Both the position numbers and the translations under genes were made by a program. A DNA stretch of 64,000 nucleotides, taken from the NCBI GenBank assembly GCA_017477505.1, contig JAFUVQ010000015.1, forward strand, positions 1 to 64,000. Reading direction: 5' to 3'. The notes beneath the pieces were generated by a model. That model worked only from the letters and a program-made list of their open reading frames with translations. It searched no databases and was not told the DNA's origin. Origin of the DNA: Eubacterium sp. Lineage in GTDB: Bacteria; Bacillota; Clostridia; Lachnospirales; Lachnospiraceae. Shown here piece by piece: positions 8,576 to 18,086 of this stretch (positions within the stretch are counted from its first letter, which is position 1; each line of letters begins with the position of its first letter).

Positions 8576-9204
8576 GACGGCCTGGAGTATCTGCAGCCGC
8601 AGTAATTCTGGCGGTAGAGTCCGTAGATGGCAGATAGTTCTATGGAACGCTTATATCCGTTCTTCTTTTTAAAATCACTATACAGAAAATGAGGGGCAGT
8701 TTCTCCGAAGGTATTTTTTAATTCTTCGGCCAGATCTGCTCCTATTTCATTTATCCATTCGGCAATCTTATAAGGACTTATGGAGAGGGTGGTTGAGAAG
8801 TAATCGAATCCGTTTGCTGCAGCATAGAATGCTGATTTTTTCATTCGGAGTTTATAGCAGTCATAGCATCGGGCTCCTTTCTCAGGAAGGTCTTCGCGGC
8901 CTTTTGCCATCTCTTGAAAAAGTTCGGGTTCATATTCTCCAAGGGCTACATTGACGCCTTTTGTGAAGTCAGCTTCCGAAACCAGACGGACCAGTTCTCC
9001 ATAGCGTTTTTCATATTCTTCCTTCATATCAATGTTAGGGTTATAGAAATAAACTGTTATGTCAAAATACCCGGCAAGAAGCTCCATACAGTAGGAGCTG
9101 CAGGGGGCACAGCAGGCGTGAAGAAGCAGTGTTGGCTTATGCTCAGCACACCTTATCGATTCAAGTTGTTTTTCAAATTCTTTGTAATAATTAACATTTT
9201 TCAT
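8572..9204 (-). CDS. queH: QueH epoxyqueuosine reductase (DUF208)
   Basis: 210-aa enzyme of the last step of tRNA queuosine synthesis, reducing epoxyqueuosine to queuosine; it replaces QueG in many Firmicutes. Diagnostic cysteines are CCAPC near the N-terminus (about residues 31-35), CYDC in the middle and CGC near the C-terminus, which bind an Fe-S cluster and a second metal. The HACCAPCSSYC and SPYK motifs are intact. Confidence 0.93.
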   Translation of the reverse strand: MKNVNYYKEFEKQLESIRCAEHKPTLLLHACCAPCSSYCMELLAGYFDITVYFYNPNIDMKEEYEKRYGELVRLVSEADFTKGVNVALGEYEPELFQEMAKGREDLPEKGARCYDCYKLRMKKSAFYAAANGFDYFSTTLSISPYKIAEWINEIGADLAEELKNTFGETAPHFLYSDFKKKNGYKRSIELSAIYGLYRQNYCGCRYSRPS

Positions 9205-9284
9205 TTATATTATTCCTTGACTTTGTTCAAACCTTACAATATACTATTAATAGTAATATGTACAGAACCAAAGGGGGGTTGGAC

Positions 9285-9518
9285 ATGACAGTAGCACAGG
9301 CAGTTAAGAAATATAAGATGGAACCGCTCAATGTATATACTGCAAAGGTTAAAGCTAAAGAGCTTAACGTTGAAGAAGTTTTATACATGAATGTCCAGAA
9401 AAACAAGTATGCCTATATCGTAAGAGATGGCTCAAGAGGAACCATGCTTTATACAGATGAGAAGAGTATCTATACAAAGATGTACAAAGGCCTTAAGATG
9501 ATACCGCTTGATCCGTGA
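9285..9518 (+). CDS. Small conserved-type hypothetical protein
   Basis: 77-aa protein; the start at 9285 follows a GGGGGG ribosome site, while the upstream ATG at 9258 lacks one. Basic N-terminal half followed by a predicted beta-rich part (KYAYIVRDGSRGTMLYTDEKS). No family recognised. It is monocistronic, with a strong terminator downstream. Function unknown. Confidence 0.65.
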   Translation: MTVAQAVKKYKMEPLNVYTAKVKAKELNVEEVLYMNVQKNKYAYIVRDGSRGTMLYTDEKSIYTKMYKGLKMIPLDP

Positions 9519-9550
9519 TTCTTAAATTTTATGCATAGAAGTTTTACCGG

Positions 9551-9589
9551 TGTGTCAAGACAACAACCAGTTGTTTTGACACATTTTTT
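9551..9589 (+). terminator. Terminator after the 77-aa gene
   Basis: Stem TGTGTCAA(g)ACAAC / GTTGT(t)TTGACACA with loop AACCA, followed by ATTTTTTA. Confidence 0.85.
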
Positions 9590-9620
9590 ATGTCATAGGA
9601 AACTGCGTTTCCTATGACAT
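9590..9620 (-). terminator. Hairpin after the DUF6106-type gene
   Basis: Perfect stem ATGTCATAGGAAA / TTTCCTATGACAT with a five-base loop, directly abutting the previous hairpin. On the minus strand the following bases are AAAAAATG, so its polarity favours service of the leftward gene only weakly; the pair may act together as a barrier. Confidence 0.6.
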
Positions 9621-9622
9621 GC

Positions 9623-10129
9623 TCATGATTCAAAAACCCGTTTGTGAGTTGCCTTAAGATGCTCTATACAGTCTTCATTTAAATCAAGAAGTACGATAGA
9701 TTTGGAATCATTATTTTCAGTATAGACAGCATAAACTTCACCTTCGACCGCCGGACCGACAAATGAATAAACCTTATGCTTTTGAATATCGATATCGTTC
9801 TTTACCTGAGGATTTGATGCGGGAGCAACTTTTATGATCTTGTCGCTTGGAATGTTGTAAAGCTCACGTCTGCGGCTTTTGCTGTTGATCTTTGCAATGT
9901 CTATCTCGCCATCGGTAAATGTAAATTCATATTCCACATTCAGGTTTTTTATGGCTGCTATGAGTGCAAAAATACCACCTATAAACATTGGGATTCCCAG
10001 TATGAGTATTCCAAATATCGAGATGGCAATGGAGAATAGTATAAGAACTATCGCACCTGCGAGTAATCCGAATTCTGCACCGCCGGCTTTTCCTTTTACG
10101 AGTCTTTCAGAAAATTTGTCATTTATCAT
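9623..10129 (-). CDS. DUF6106-like membrane-associated protein
   Basis: 168-aa protein; the start at 10129 has AAAAGGA eight bases upstream, an earlier in-frame ATG does not. Two close hydrophobic helices (about residues 19-60) precede a soluble C-terminal beta domain (YEFTFTDGEIDIAKI...) that resembles a PH-like fold of the DUF6106 family. Family assignment is by recollection of motif pattern. Function unknown. Confidence 0.65.
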   Translation of the reverse strand: MINDKFSERLVKGKAGGAEFGLLAGAIVLILFSIAISIFGILILGIPMFIGGIFALIAAIKNLNVEYEFTFTDGEIDIAKINSKSRRRELYNIPSDKIIKVAPASNPQVKNDIDIQKHKVYSFVGPAVEGEVYAVYTENNDSKSIVLLDLNEDCIEHLKATHKRVFES

Positions 10130-10208
10130 TGTTTTTATCCTTTTTATAATTTTTAACGACATAATGAAATGTGATATGCCGGTATTTTTTTTGCAGTGAT
10201 TTATTGAA

Positions 10209-10748
10209 TTATTTCAGAGGACAATTCCCGCAGCATGACTGCTTCTCCGCGGTAACATCCATATATGCATAATTATCTACCGTTTCAAGGAGGCAGATGG
10301 ACTGACAGCTGATGCCCAGACCTTCACCGGTAAACCCAAGTCCTTCCTCTGTGGTTGCTTTGATATTCACACGGGAAATGTCGATCATCAGAGCCTCAGC
10401 GATACATTTTCTCATAGCTTCTATATAAGGAGCCATCTTGGGCTTCTGGGCTATAATAGTAGCATCTATGTTTCCGATGATGTAATTCTCTTTGTCGATT
10501 ATATTCCTGACTTCCTTAAGTAGCTCGATGCTGTCGGCACCCTTATATTTCTCATCTGTATCAGGAAAATGTTTTCCTATATCGCCTTTGGCTGCTGCAC
10601 CGAGCAGAGAGTCCATTATGGCATGTGTGAGGCAGTCGGCATCCGAGTGACCGAGAAGGCCCAGTTCATAAGGAATTTCAACACCTCCGAGTATCAGTTT
10701 TCTGTCCGGCACGAGTTTATGCACGTCGTATCCCATTCCGATTCTCAT
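10209..10748 (-). CDS. ispF: 2-C-methyl-D-erythritol 2,4-cyclodiphosphate synthase
   Basis: 179-aa enzyme of the MEP isoprenoid pathway that cyclises CDP-ME 2-phosphate. Metal ligands DVH near the N-terminus and the HSDAD / LTHAI region are present, as is the [12 protein letters not shown] signature of the C-terminal part. IspF is normally about 157 residues. Here a C-terminal extension ends in SCCGNCPLK with three cysteines, which is unusual for the family. RBS GGAGG is visible on the minus strand. Confidence 0.95.
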   Translation of the reverse strand: MRIGMGYDVHKLVPDRKLILGGVEIPYELGLLGHSDADCLTHAIMDSLLGAAAKGDIGKHFPDTDEKYKGADSIELLKEVRNIIDKENYIIGNIDATIIAQKPKMAPYIEAMRKCIAEALMIDISRVNIKATTEEGLGFTGEGLGISCQSICLLETVDNYAYMDVTAEKQSCCGNCPLK

Positions 10749-10934
10749 TTGTTTTTCCTCCGTAAATCTTCTTTACATAATACCGGATTTATTGTAACAT
10801 CTAGTTAATTATGTGATATGCGCTTTTCTGGCGCGTTTAGTACTATTGCACGGGAATTCATCAGAATTCTCATGGGGAGTATTATATCATATTTAATAGA
10901 TTAATGAATAGAAAATGTTGGGAGGCATGCATTC

Positions 10935-11699
10935 GTGGCCAAAAGACGTAAGAAAAAGGAAAAGCCTATCGGACAGCTGTTGAAGTACGTTCTTATCGGA
11001 GTGGCGGTTCTTTCGCTCCTCACACTTATAACCGGAAGGTCGTATGTAAAGGATTACGAGGCAGAGCTTGACAGGATTGTGGATGACCGCACTATTACAG
11101 AAAAGTTCACTGATAAGAACGGGAAGAATAAGGATAATTCGGGAGATAGCACCTCTGATGGAAATGCTGCGAATTCCGACGGTACTTCAGATACAGAGTC
11201 AGGCGCAGGAACTACTGAATATACTGCACCTGCCATGAATAAGACAAAGTACATGGGGGATTCCGTAAAAGTCAGAGAATGCTATGAGGATAATAGCTCA
11301 CGCCCCAAGAAGTTCATAGATGGCCAGAACGATGCAAAGCTTGAGGCTGCTGTTAAGGAGTTTTACAAGAAGACAGGAGTTTATCCATACATTTATATAA
11401 TTGAAGAAACAGAGTTTCCATCATATGATCTTTCTGTAAAGTACAGAGATGTATTCGGAGATTCAGAAGAGAATTTCATAATACTCTATGCAGTAACTGT
11501 ATATGAGAGACATGGCGAGACACATGACGGCTTCTATTTCGGAGTTGGAAATAATGTTGAAGGAACTATAGATACGGATGTAAGAAGAGTTATCCTTGAA
11601 TCGATGGAGAGCAGAATGGACGGAAAGCATGATATGGCTGATGTTTTCGGAAAGGCTCTGAAGGATGCTGCTTCCTTGTTTGGTGAACAGTATGAATAA
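10935..11699 (+). CDS. Membrane-anchored hypothetical protein, GTG start
   Basis: 254-aa protein with a lysine/arginine-rich N-terminus, one membrane helix (about 15-35), a Ser/Asp/Asn-rich linker (about 60-100) and a C-terminal extracytoplasmic domain. The domain includes YPYIYIIEETEFPSYDLSVKY and an acidic ENFIILYAV strand, faintly like TPM-type repair/phosphatase domains. The GTG at 10935 has GGGAGG ten bases upstream; the ATG at 10927 is in another frame. It overlaps the next gene by eight bases, so they are translationally coupled. Confidence 0.75.
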   Translation: MAKRRKKKEKPIGQLLKYVLIGVAVLSLLTLITGRSYVKDYEAELDRIVDDRTITEKFTDKNGKNKDNSGDSTSDGNAANSDGTSDTESGAGTTEYTAPAMNKTKYMGDSVKVRECYEDNSSRPKKFIDGQNDAKLEAAVKEFYKKTGVYPYIYIIEETEFPSYDLSVKYRDVFGDSEENFIILYAVTVYERHGETHDGFYFGVGNNVEGTIDTDVRRVILESMESRMDGKHDMADVFGKALKDAASLFGEQYE

Positions 11700-12399
11700 A
11701 TACATTTTTTTGGATCTCGATGGAACTATAACCCAGTCTGAATTCGGTATACTTGCATCAGCTAAGTATGCACTGAGCAGATTCGGAATAGAGGAAAATG
11801 ATCCGGAGAGACAGAGAAAGTTCCTCGGTCCTCCGCTTACGGTTTCATTCAGAGAGCTTTACGGACTTTCGGAAGAGGATATTCCAAAGGCCATAAAACT
11901 CTACAGGGAACACTATGCGGGAGGAGCTTATAAGGATGCCCCTCTTTATGAAGGAATTGAAGAAACCCTTAGAAAACTCAAAGAAGACGGAAAGATACTT
12001 TATATCGTTACATCGAAGCCAAAGTATTTAGCTGAGAAGGTGGCGGAACATTTTCAGCTTGAACGCTTCATCACTGAGGTAATAGGACCTGTTGAAGAAA
12101 AGCAGAAGGCAGGGAAGGAAGACCTTATCGAGGAAGCTGCAAGAAGAGTTATCGATTTACTGAATGATAGTAGTGATGAAAGTGCGGAAGATACAGACGG
12201 AAAAGGATTGTCGCTTTCAGATATTTACAAAGACACAGTCATGATAGGTGACAGGTGTTATGATATTGAGGCTGCTAAAAAACTCGGAGTTACTTCCATA
12301 GGTGCGTTGTATGGATACGGTACCCGTGAAGAACTCGAGGAAGCAGGTGCGGATTATATAGCAGAGACACCGGCGGATATATATACCATACTGGCCTAG
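11692..12399 (+). CDS. HAD-superfamily phosphatase (phosphoglycolate-phosphatase-like)
   Basis: 235-aa cytosolic HAD hydrolase. Motif I DLDGT (residues 7-11, nucleophile Asp), motif II in YIVTSKPK (Thr/Ser), Lys in the SKPK region, and motif IV GDRCYDIEAA. The cap sequence fits the PpaX/Gph-like group that dephosphorylates small sugar phosphates or pyrophosphate. The ATG at 11692 lies inside the end of the previous gene and gives a perfect family start (MNKYIFLDLDGT). Substrate not determined. An insertion of about 20 acidic residues (about 148-172) lies between motifs. Confidence 0.85.
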   Translation: MNKYIFLDLDGTITQSEFGILASAKYALSRFGIEENDPERQRKFLGPPLTVSFRELYGLSEEDIPKAIKLYREHYAGGAYKDAPLYEGIEETLRKLKEDGKILYIVTSKPKYLAEKVAEHFQLERFITEVIGPVEEKQKAGKEDLIEEAARRVIDLLNDSSDESAEDTDGKGLSLSDIYKDTVMIGDRCYDIEAAKKLGVTSIGALYGYGTREELEEAGADYIAETPADIYTILA

Positions 12400-12415
12400 T
12401 TCCGGAGGAGAGTAT

Positions 12416-12643
12416 ATGTTTTGGAATAAGAAAGATAAAGAGCTTGATGGCATTATAGAAGAGATCAAAGTAGATCTCTCAAATAATTATAAAGATAATG
12501 CTGTCCTCGGAATTAAGAAGCTTAAAGAAAAGCTTTCGGAAAAAGAAGCCTCCGGTAAAATGAAAGAGAAAGAACTGAAAGCATATCAGGAGATATTGCA
12601 TAGTTTTGAAGAGGATGTTAAGAATTTCAAGAGAACATATTAG
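12416..12643 (+). CDS. Small helical hypothetical protein
   Basis: 75-aa lysine/glutamate-rich protein predicted as a helical hairpin (DGIIEEIKVDL ... GIKKLKEKL ... KAYQEILHSFEED). RBS GGAGG seven bases upstream. Last gene of the 10935 operon, closed by a terminator 17 bases downstream. No family recognised. Confidence 0.65.
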   Translation: MFWNKKDKELDGIIEEIKVDLSNNYKDNAVLGIKKLKEKLSEKEASGKMKEKELKAYQEILHSFEEDVKNFKRTY

Positions 12644-12660
12644 TTGTTGATACTTAAATA

Positions 12661-12688
12661 ACAGGGTGCCATGCAGCACCCTGTTTTG
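12661..12688 (+). terminator. Terminator
   Basis: ACAGGGTGC / GCACCCTGT stem with a six-base loop followed by TTTTG. Confidence 0.85.
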
Positions 12689-12735
12689 TGTAATATGAAA
12701 CGGAATCCCTTCAGGGACAATTCGCCGGATTGGCG

Positions 12736-13443
12736 TTAGTATGCGGTTCCGCCGCATTTTTCAATGCAGGCTCTGGTAACTACGTCCAGTGCGTCGATGT
12801 AGTAATCGGAATTAAGATCATAGTTATTATTAAAGACGGAGAGTTCGGTGCAGGCCAGTATGATGGCTTCGCAGCCGGACTCTTTCAGATTACCGGCGAC
12901 CTCCATGAATTTATGCTTGTCGCCTTTTTCGCCGGCTTTTATCTCATCATAGATAATGGACATTACCTTTCTCTGATCTTCGACAGTAGGATATACGACT
13001 TCGATACCGTGCTTCTCCATAGCTTTGCCGTACATGTTGTTCCTTACGGTACCGTCGGTAGCCATGATGCCCACCTTGCTGAGGCGGCGCCTTTCAGCGT
13101 ATGCGGCCGTTTCTTCAATCATGTTGATGAAGTTTCCGTCCATCAGTTCATTGAACTTCTCTGCAAAGAAATGGCAGGTATTACATGGGATAGCCAGGTA
13201 ATCACATCCGCAGCCCTTCAGCATTCTGACATCCTCTTCAAGAATACCCCAGAGTTCATCGGTTTTGCCGCATATAATGCACTCGGTACGGTCCGGAATT
13301 GATGCATGAGAGTATATTAATATATCCAGGTGGTCGCGGTCATTTGAAACCACGGTTCCCTCCGTGATCTTTTTATAGAATACTTCAGTAGCTTCCGGAC
13401 CCATGCCGCCCAGAATACCCAGCTTCTTACGTTCTTTCATCAT
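12736..13443 (-). CDS. Aspartate/glutamate-type amino-acid racemase
   Basis: 235-aa PLP-independent racemase that interconverts L- and D-amino acids by two cysteines. Both are present: C87 in PCNTC and C198 in ACTEL. The N-terminal GILGGMGPEAT phosphate/carboxylate-binding motif is typical of the aspartate racemase branch. It could supply D-Asp (or D-Glu) to wall synthesis. It sits 1.6 kb from an ATP-grasp ligase and MurE-like gene, though on the other strand. Substrate inferred from family, not certain. Confidence 0.88.
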   Translation of the reverse strand: MMKERKKLGILGGMGPEATEVFYKKITEGTVVSNDRDHLDILIYSHASIPDRTECIICGKTDELWGILEEDVRMLKGCGCDYLAIPCNTCHFFAEKFNELMDGNFINMIEETAAYAERRRLSKVGIMATDGTVRNNMYGKAMEKHGIEVVYPTVEDQRKVMSIIYDEIKAGEKGDKHKFMEVAGNLKESGCEAIILACTELSVFNNNYDLNSDYYIDALDVVTRACIEKCGGTAY

Positions 13444-13472
13444 AGTATCCTCTGTCTTAATGTTTAATAGTT

Positions 13473-14807
13473 TTATTTATCAGTCTTAGTGTCTGTTGTC
13501 TTAGTGTCTGTTGCCATAGTATCAGTTGTCTTAGAATCAGATGCCTTAGTATCGGTTGTCTTTGTATCAGCTGTCTTTGCAGGAGCAGGAGCACTCTGAG
13601 TAGCTACCTGAGCAGCCGGAGCAATCGGAGCAGTTGGAGCACCCTGAGTAGCCGGAGCAGCCTGAGCACCCTGAGCCGGAATCGGCATTGGTCTCATAGA
13701 TGCATTCCTTGCGGCCATCTGCTTTTCTCTTTCAGCCCTTTTTGCAGCTCTCTTAGCCTTGATCTTTTTAATGATGTGCAGGATCAGCTTCCAGATTCCA
13801 AATACTATACCAAGGAAGAGCAGTATTCCCGGAAGATGAGCTACGAACCAGATCAGGAAGTTCTGGCATCCGTACAGGAAGTTTCTCCAACCGGTCTTAA
13901 CTTCTCTTACGAATCTTGAACCGAAGCTTTCGTCAGGTTCCTTCTCATATTCCTTGACTTCTCTGATGCTCATATCAACATAGCTGTAGGCAACATCATT
14001 ATCGATATTGTTAAGCCTTGTCTTGATCTGATTTACCTGAATGTCGATGGATGTGATCTTGTCAGTGATAAGGATTATATTGTCCATATCGGAAAGACTC
14101 TTGGCTTCCTTCAGCATTTCTACATAGCTGGATCTTTCCGCAGCGAGAACTTCGAGCTGAACTGAAAGATCCGAGTATTCCTGTGAAAGATTTTCAACAT
14201 TCTGGCTCATGTTTACGAGTTCACCGATTCCGCCGGATTTATTGATGAAATCCTCATACTTATCTGAAGGAACGCGGATAGTTGCCGTATATGTGCGGAG
14301 CTTTGTATTCCTGTCGTAGTAATAATCCCCGCCGCTCATATATGTATTTTCATTTTCGATAAATGCTCCGTATTCCTTTATTGCAGCCTTGAATTCTGCA
14401 ACATCACTTTCGAATGCAAGAGTCTGTACTGATATATTACAGCGGTAGATAAGTTTATCAAGGTTGAGCTTATTATCAGTCTGTTTCTTCTCGGTGCCCG
14501 CGTTTCCGCCGCCGTTCACGTCAGTAGAAACATCATCTGTCATTGCCGCGTATTCAGATTCTTCATAAGCTTCATCATAATAATCGACGTCGTCATAATC
14601 AGCTTCGGTAGCATAACTCTCACCGTAACCATCGTAATATCCGGCAGCCATGTCGGCATTCATCTTCTGCTCATATGTCAGTCCATTTTTGTAATCGTTT
14701 CTGGTGGATGATTTGTTGGATGATGATCCACATCCTGTCAGTACTGACATAACCAGTGCTGAGATTATTGCAATGTTTCTGATCTTTTTTAAATTCTTCT
14801 TAACCAT
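13473..14807 (-). CDS. DUF4349 lipoprotein with coiled coil
   Basis: 444-aa lipoprotein; the start at 14807 follows an AAAGGAG site, the longer frame to 14906 has none. A signal peptide with lipobox LTGC is followed by an acidic Asp/Tyr-rich stretch. The DUF4349 core has YRCNISVQTL..., a central coiled coil (VEYLSQEYSDLS... to about 270) and a C-terminal membrane helix. A low-complexity tail of Pro/Ala and TDTK repeats ends the protein, encoded by a degenerate 15-bp repeat near 13476-13560. Function unknown. Confidence 0.85.
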   Translation of the reverse strand: MVKKNLKKIRNIAIISALVMSVLTGCGSSSNKSSTRNDYKNGLTYEQKMNADMAAGYYDGYGESYATEADYDDVDYYDEAYEESEYAAMTDDVSTDVNGGGNAGTEKKQTDNKLNLDKLIYRCNISVQTLAFESDVAEFKAAIKEYGAFIENENTYMSGGDYYYDRNTKLRTYTATIRVPSDKYEDFINKSGGIGELVNMSQNVENLSQEYSDLSVQLEVLAAERSSYVEMLKEAKSLSDMDNIILITDKITSIDIQVNQIKTRLNNIDNDVAYSYVDMSIREVKEYEKEPDESFGSRFVREVKTGWRNFLYGCQNFLIWFVAHLPGILLFLGIVFGIWKLILHIIKKIKAKRAAKRAEREKQMAARNASMRPMPIPAQGAQAAPATQGAPTAPIAPAAQVATQSAPAPAKTADTKTTDTKASDSKTTDTMATDTKTTDTKTDK

Positions 14808-15048
14808 AGTATTTTCTCCTTTTCTTTCAGGTTTATTACACGTTTGATTCATGTTTGTTTCGTGTCTTATAGCTCTAATACCTGACCCGGGGATCAATGG
14901 TTTCATTTTTTTTATATTTTTTATAATAATCTTAACTTAAGCTTTCATCAACAAATTTTTCTATCATTTGAATAAAAGTATGATATAATTAAAAAATCTA
15001 TGGCTCACAGCATTATATGAAGGCTTATCGGAGCCAAATACTAAGAAG

Positions 15049-16302
15049 ATGGCAGAAAGGGTGGTTCATCCCATGACTTTTGAAGAACAAAGCTTTGTCC
15101 CAATGCTCTTTGGCGGGGATATCAATACATACAGTGTGGCTCGTGCATTCTACGAGCAGTATGGGGTTAAGTCCCATGTTTTCGGAAAATACGCCAACGG
15201 TCCGAGCTGTGGCAGTAAGATAACTGTTTATCATGCAAATGAGGCGATTGATACTGACAAGATATTTATGAAGGCCGTCAGAACATTTTCAAAAAGAAAT
15301 CCAGATAAGAAGATTCTTGCCATAGGCTGTGGTGATTCTTATGTCGCACTTATCAGTAAGCATAAAAATGAATTTCCGGGAAATGTGATAGCTCCATATA
15401 TAGATTATGATCTTATGAACAGCTTGCAGCAGAAGGAACTTTTCTATCAGCTCTGTGAAAAGCATGGTATAGATTATCCCGATACTTATATCTATAAGAA
15501 GGATGATTATCCGGCAAACGGGAATCCGGAAGCACCGGAGCTTTCATTCCCTTATCCCGTAATCCTGAAGCCTTCAAACGGTATAAATTACTGGGAGCAT
15601 CCATTTGATACACAGGAAAAGGTTTACCTTATAGAAGATGAGAACAGGATGAAGAGTGTCATCAGGGACATTTATGAGGCAGGTTATACCGACAGTCTTA
15701 TCATTCAGGATACGATCCCCGGAAATGATGAATATATGCGTGTGCTTACATCTTATTCCGACAGGAACGGTAAGGTTAAAATGATGTGCCTCGGACACGT
15801 GCTCCTTGAGGAACATACACCTCATGGAAAGGGCAATCATGCAGTTATCATTACTGAACCAAATGAAGAACTGATGACTAAGGTTAAGGCACTTCTTGAG
15901 GACATTAATTATATCGGCTTCTCGAATTTTGATATCAAATATGATAAGAGAGACGGCAAATATAAATTCTTTGAAATCAACACAAGACAGGGCAGATCAA
16001 ATTATTATGTTACAGGATCCGGATTTAATGTTGCCAAGTATTTTGTTGAAGAATATATAAACGGAGCAGACCTTCCATATGAGGAGGCAAGAGAAGAGCA
16101 TCTCTGGCTTGTGGTTCCGAAGAAAGTAGCACTTAAATATGTGCATGATCCTGTAAATAAAGAGAAGCTTGAAAGACTTCTTGAGGAGGGCAAGTTCGTT
16201 AATCCTGTATTTATGAAGGGCGATGATGACCCTGTCAGAAATATGCGTATGATGAAACAGCATGTCAGTCATTTCAAGAAGTATAAACAGTATTACGAAT
16301 AA
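15049..16302 (+). CDS. ATP-grasp ligase (D-aspartate-ligase-like)
   Basis: 417-aa ATP-grasp enzyme joining a carboxylate to an amine with ATP. FVPMLFGGDINTYSVARAF resembles the N-terminus of the AslFm-type D-aspartate ligases that make the D-Asp side chain of peptidoglycan in enterococci and lactococci. The ATP-grasp core has PVILKPSNG, an acidic metal site and FFEINTRQGRSNYY. A second ATG at 15073 is an equally possible start. It precedes a MurE-like gene, and an amino-acid racemase lies nearby. D-Asp or another amino acid as substrate is an inference. Confidence 0.75.
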   Translation: MAERVVHPMTFEEQSFVPMLFGGDINTYSVARAFYEQYGVKSHVFGKYANGPSCGSKITVYHANEAIDTDKIFMKAVRTFSKRNPDKKILAIGCGDSYVALISKHKNEFPGNVIAPYIDYDLMNSLQQKELFYQLCEKHGIDYPDTYIYKKDDYPANGNPEAPELSFPYPVILKPSNGINYWEHPFDTQEKVYLIEDENRMKSVIRDIYEAGYTDSLIIQDTIPGNDEYMRVLTSYSDRNGKVKMMCLGHVLLEEHTPHGKGNHAVIITEPNEELMTKVKALLEDINYIGFSNFDIKYDKRDGKYKFFEINTRQGRSNYYVTGSGFNVAKYFVEEYINGADLPYEEAREEHLWLVVPKKVALKYVHDPVNKEKLERLLEEGKFVNPVFMKGDDDPVRNMRMMKQHVSHFKKYKQYYE

Positions 16303-16385
16303 AAATGACAGAAAATGACATCTGAAGAGACCGGTAGTATTTCAACCAAATAAATGAGACAGTATTATACCAGGGAGTGATGAAG

Positions 16386-17984
16386 ATGCAGTTACACAGA
16401 CTGACTGAATTTATAAATCTACTTCAGGAAGCAGAACTTCTGAAGGAAACAAATATTAATGAAAATGATACGCTTATACAGTGGCTCACCTATGATTCAA
16501 ATGATGCTAAGGATGGGACACTCTTCGTATGTAAAGGGGCTCATTTTAAAGCAGAGTATCTTGCTTCGGCTATAAGTAAAGGAGCAGTGTGCTATGTCAG
16601 TGAGGTCCGTTACGATGCAGGGGCTGATGAGCAGGGAGATGAGCCGGAGACGTCTGGGATTCCCGCAGGATTTCCGTATATTCTCGTAAATGATATACGT
16701 AAGGCGATGCCTTATCTTTCCGATTTCTTCTTTGATTCTCCTTCAAAGGAACTGAAGCTGACAGGTATCACGGGTACCAAGGGAAAGTCCACTACGGCAT
16801 ATTATATTAAGAATATTCTGGATCTTTATGAGCAGAGTAAAGGCGGAAAGGTTACAGCCATAACTTCTTCCATAGATATGTATGACGGTGTTCAGGAGTA
16901 TGAATCTCATATAACCACACCGGAAAATATGGAGCTTCAGTACCATTTCCGAAATGCAGCCGACAGCGGAATTGAGTATTTTACTATGGAGGTTTCCTCT
17001 CAGGCTCTTAAGTATGACAGAGTTGACAGGATAAGGTTTGATGCAGGAATCTTCATGAATATCTCTGAGGATCATATCAGTGATATCGAACATCCTACAT
17101 TTGAGGATTATTTTAAATCAAAGCTGAGAATATTTAATCAGTCGGAAGTTTCAATCATAAATATAGATGCAGATCAGTCGGAAACTATTCTGTATGCGGC
17201 TCAGAAGGCCTTGAAGCGTGGTAATACTAAAAAGATTATCACCTTCGGTATTGAAAGTGAAGAAAACGGACCGGAGTCCGCAGGCCGTCCCGATATACTC
17301 GGATACGGTATAGAGAAGAGAGCTGACGGCATATATTTCAAAGTGAAATGTGACCGTTTCGACAGAAGATTCGTACTTACCATGCCGGGACTTTTCAATG
17401 TAGAGAATGCCCTTGCGGCCATAGCAGTAGCGAATCTCTATGACATTCCTGAAAAATACATTTATGAAGGCCTCAGGACAGCACGTTCCAAAGGACGTAT
17501 GGAGCTTTTCACATCAAAGGATGGAAAGGTTTCCGCGATAGTGGACTATGCACACAACAAGCTTTCATTTGAAAAATTATATGAATCAACTGTTTCGGAA
17601 TATCCGGGACAGAAAATTGTCACCATTTTCGGATGCCCCGGGTATAAAGCATATCAGCGGAGAGAACATCTCGGAACTCTCTCGGGAAGATATTCGGACA
17701 AGGTATATCTTGTTGCGGAGGATCCGGGTGAGGAACCTGTGGAACAGATTTCAAGAGATATAGCTCAGTATGTTGAGAGAGAAGGCTGTCCGTATGAGAT
17801 GATAGAGGACAGAGGCGAGGCCATAGGCAAGGCTATCATGGAGGTTAAAGAACCTACAGTGATCCTTATAACCGGTAAAGGAGACGAGACCAGACAGAAA
17901 TACGGAAGAGAGTATCTCGACTGTCCGTCCGATGCGGATTATACCAGACAGTTCATCGCCAAATATGACAGTGAACATTCATAA
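16386..17984 (+). CDS. MurE-like Mur ligase with altered specificity motif
   Basis: 532-aa Mur-ligase-family protein resembling UDP-MurNAc-tripeptide synthetase. The ATP site GITGTKGKSTT (residues 127-137), the EVSSQAL segment and the DYAHN motif are intact. In MurE the amino-acid-selecting loop reads DNPR (meso-DAP) or DNP(A/N) (Lys). Here the matching place reads E445-D-P-G448 in VAEDPGEEPVEQI, so the Arg that holds DAP is absent. The enzyme may add a different amino acid or act on a different acceptor. GTG at 16377 and ATG at 16380 are alternative starts; AGGGAG favours 16386. Confidence 0.85.
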   Translation: MQLHRLTEFINLLQEAELLKETNINENDTLIQWLTYDSNDAKDGTLFVCKGAHFKAEYLASAISKGAVCYVSEVRYDAGADEQGDEPETSGIPAGFPYILVNDIRKAMPYLSDFFFDSPSKELKLTGITGTKGKSTTAYYIKNILDLYEQSKGGKVTAITSSIDMYDGVQEYESHITTPENMELQYHFRNAADSGIEYFTMEVSSQALKYDRVDRIRFDAGIFMNISEDHISDIEHPTFEDYFKSKLRIFNQSEVSIINIDADQSETILYAAQKALKRGNTKKIITFGIESEENGPESAGRPDILGYGIEKRADGIYFKVKCDRFDRRFVLTMPGLFNVENALAAIAVANLYDIPEKYIYEGLRTARSKGRMELFTSKDGKVSAIVDYAHNKLSFEKLYESTVSEYPGQKIVTIFGCPGYKAYQRREHLGTLSGRYSDKVYLVAEDPGEEPVEQISRDIAQYVEREGCPYEMIEDRGEAIGKAIMEVKEPTVILITGKGDETRQKYGREYLDCPSDADYTRQFIAKYDSEHS

Positions 17985-18086
17985 ATATGATGATAAAATG
18001 ATACTTCACGCGAATATAGATCAGATTCGGACAGTATGTACGAAAAAAGTTTATTAAGGGAAACGAAATAAATCAGGAGGAACATG

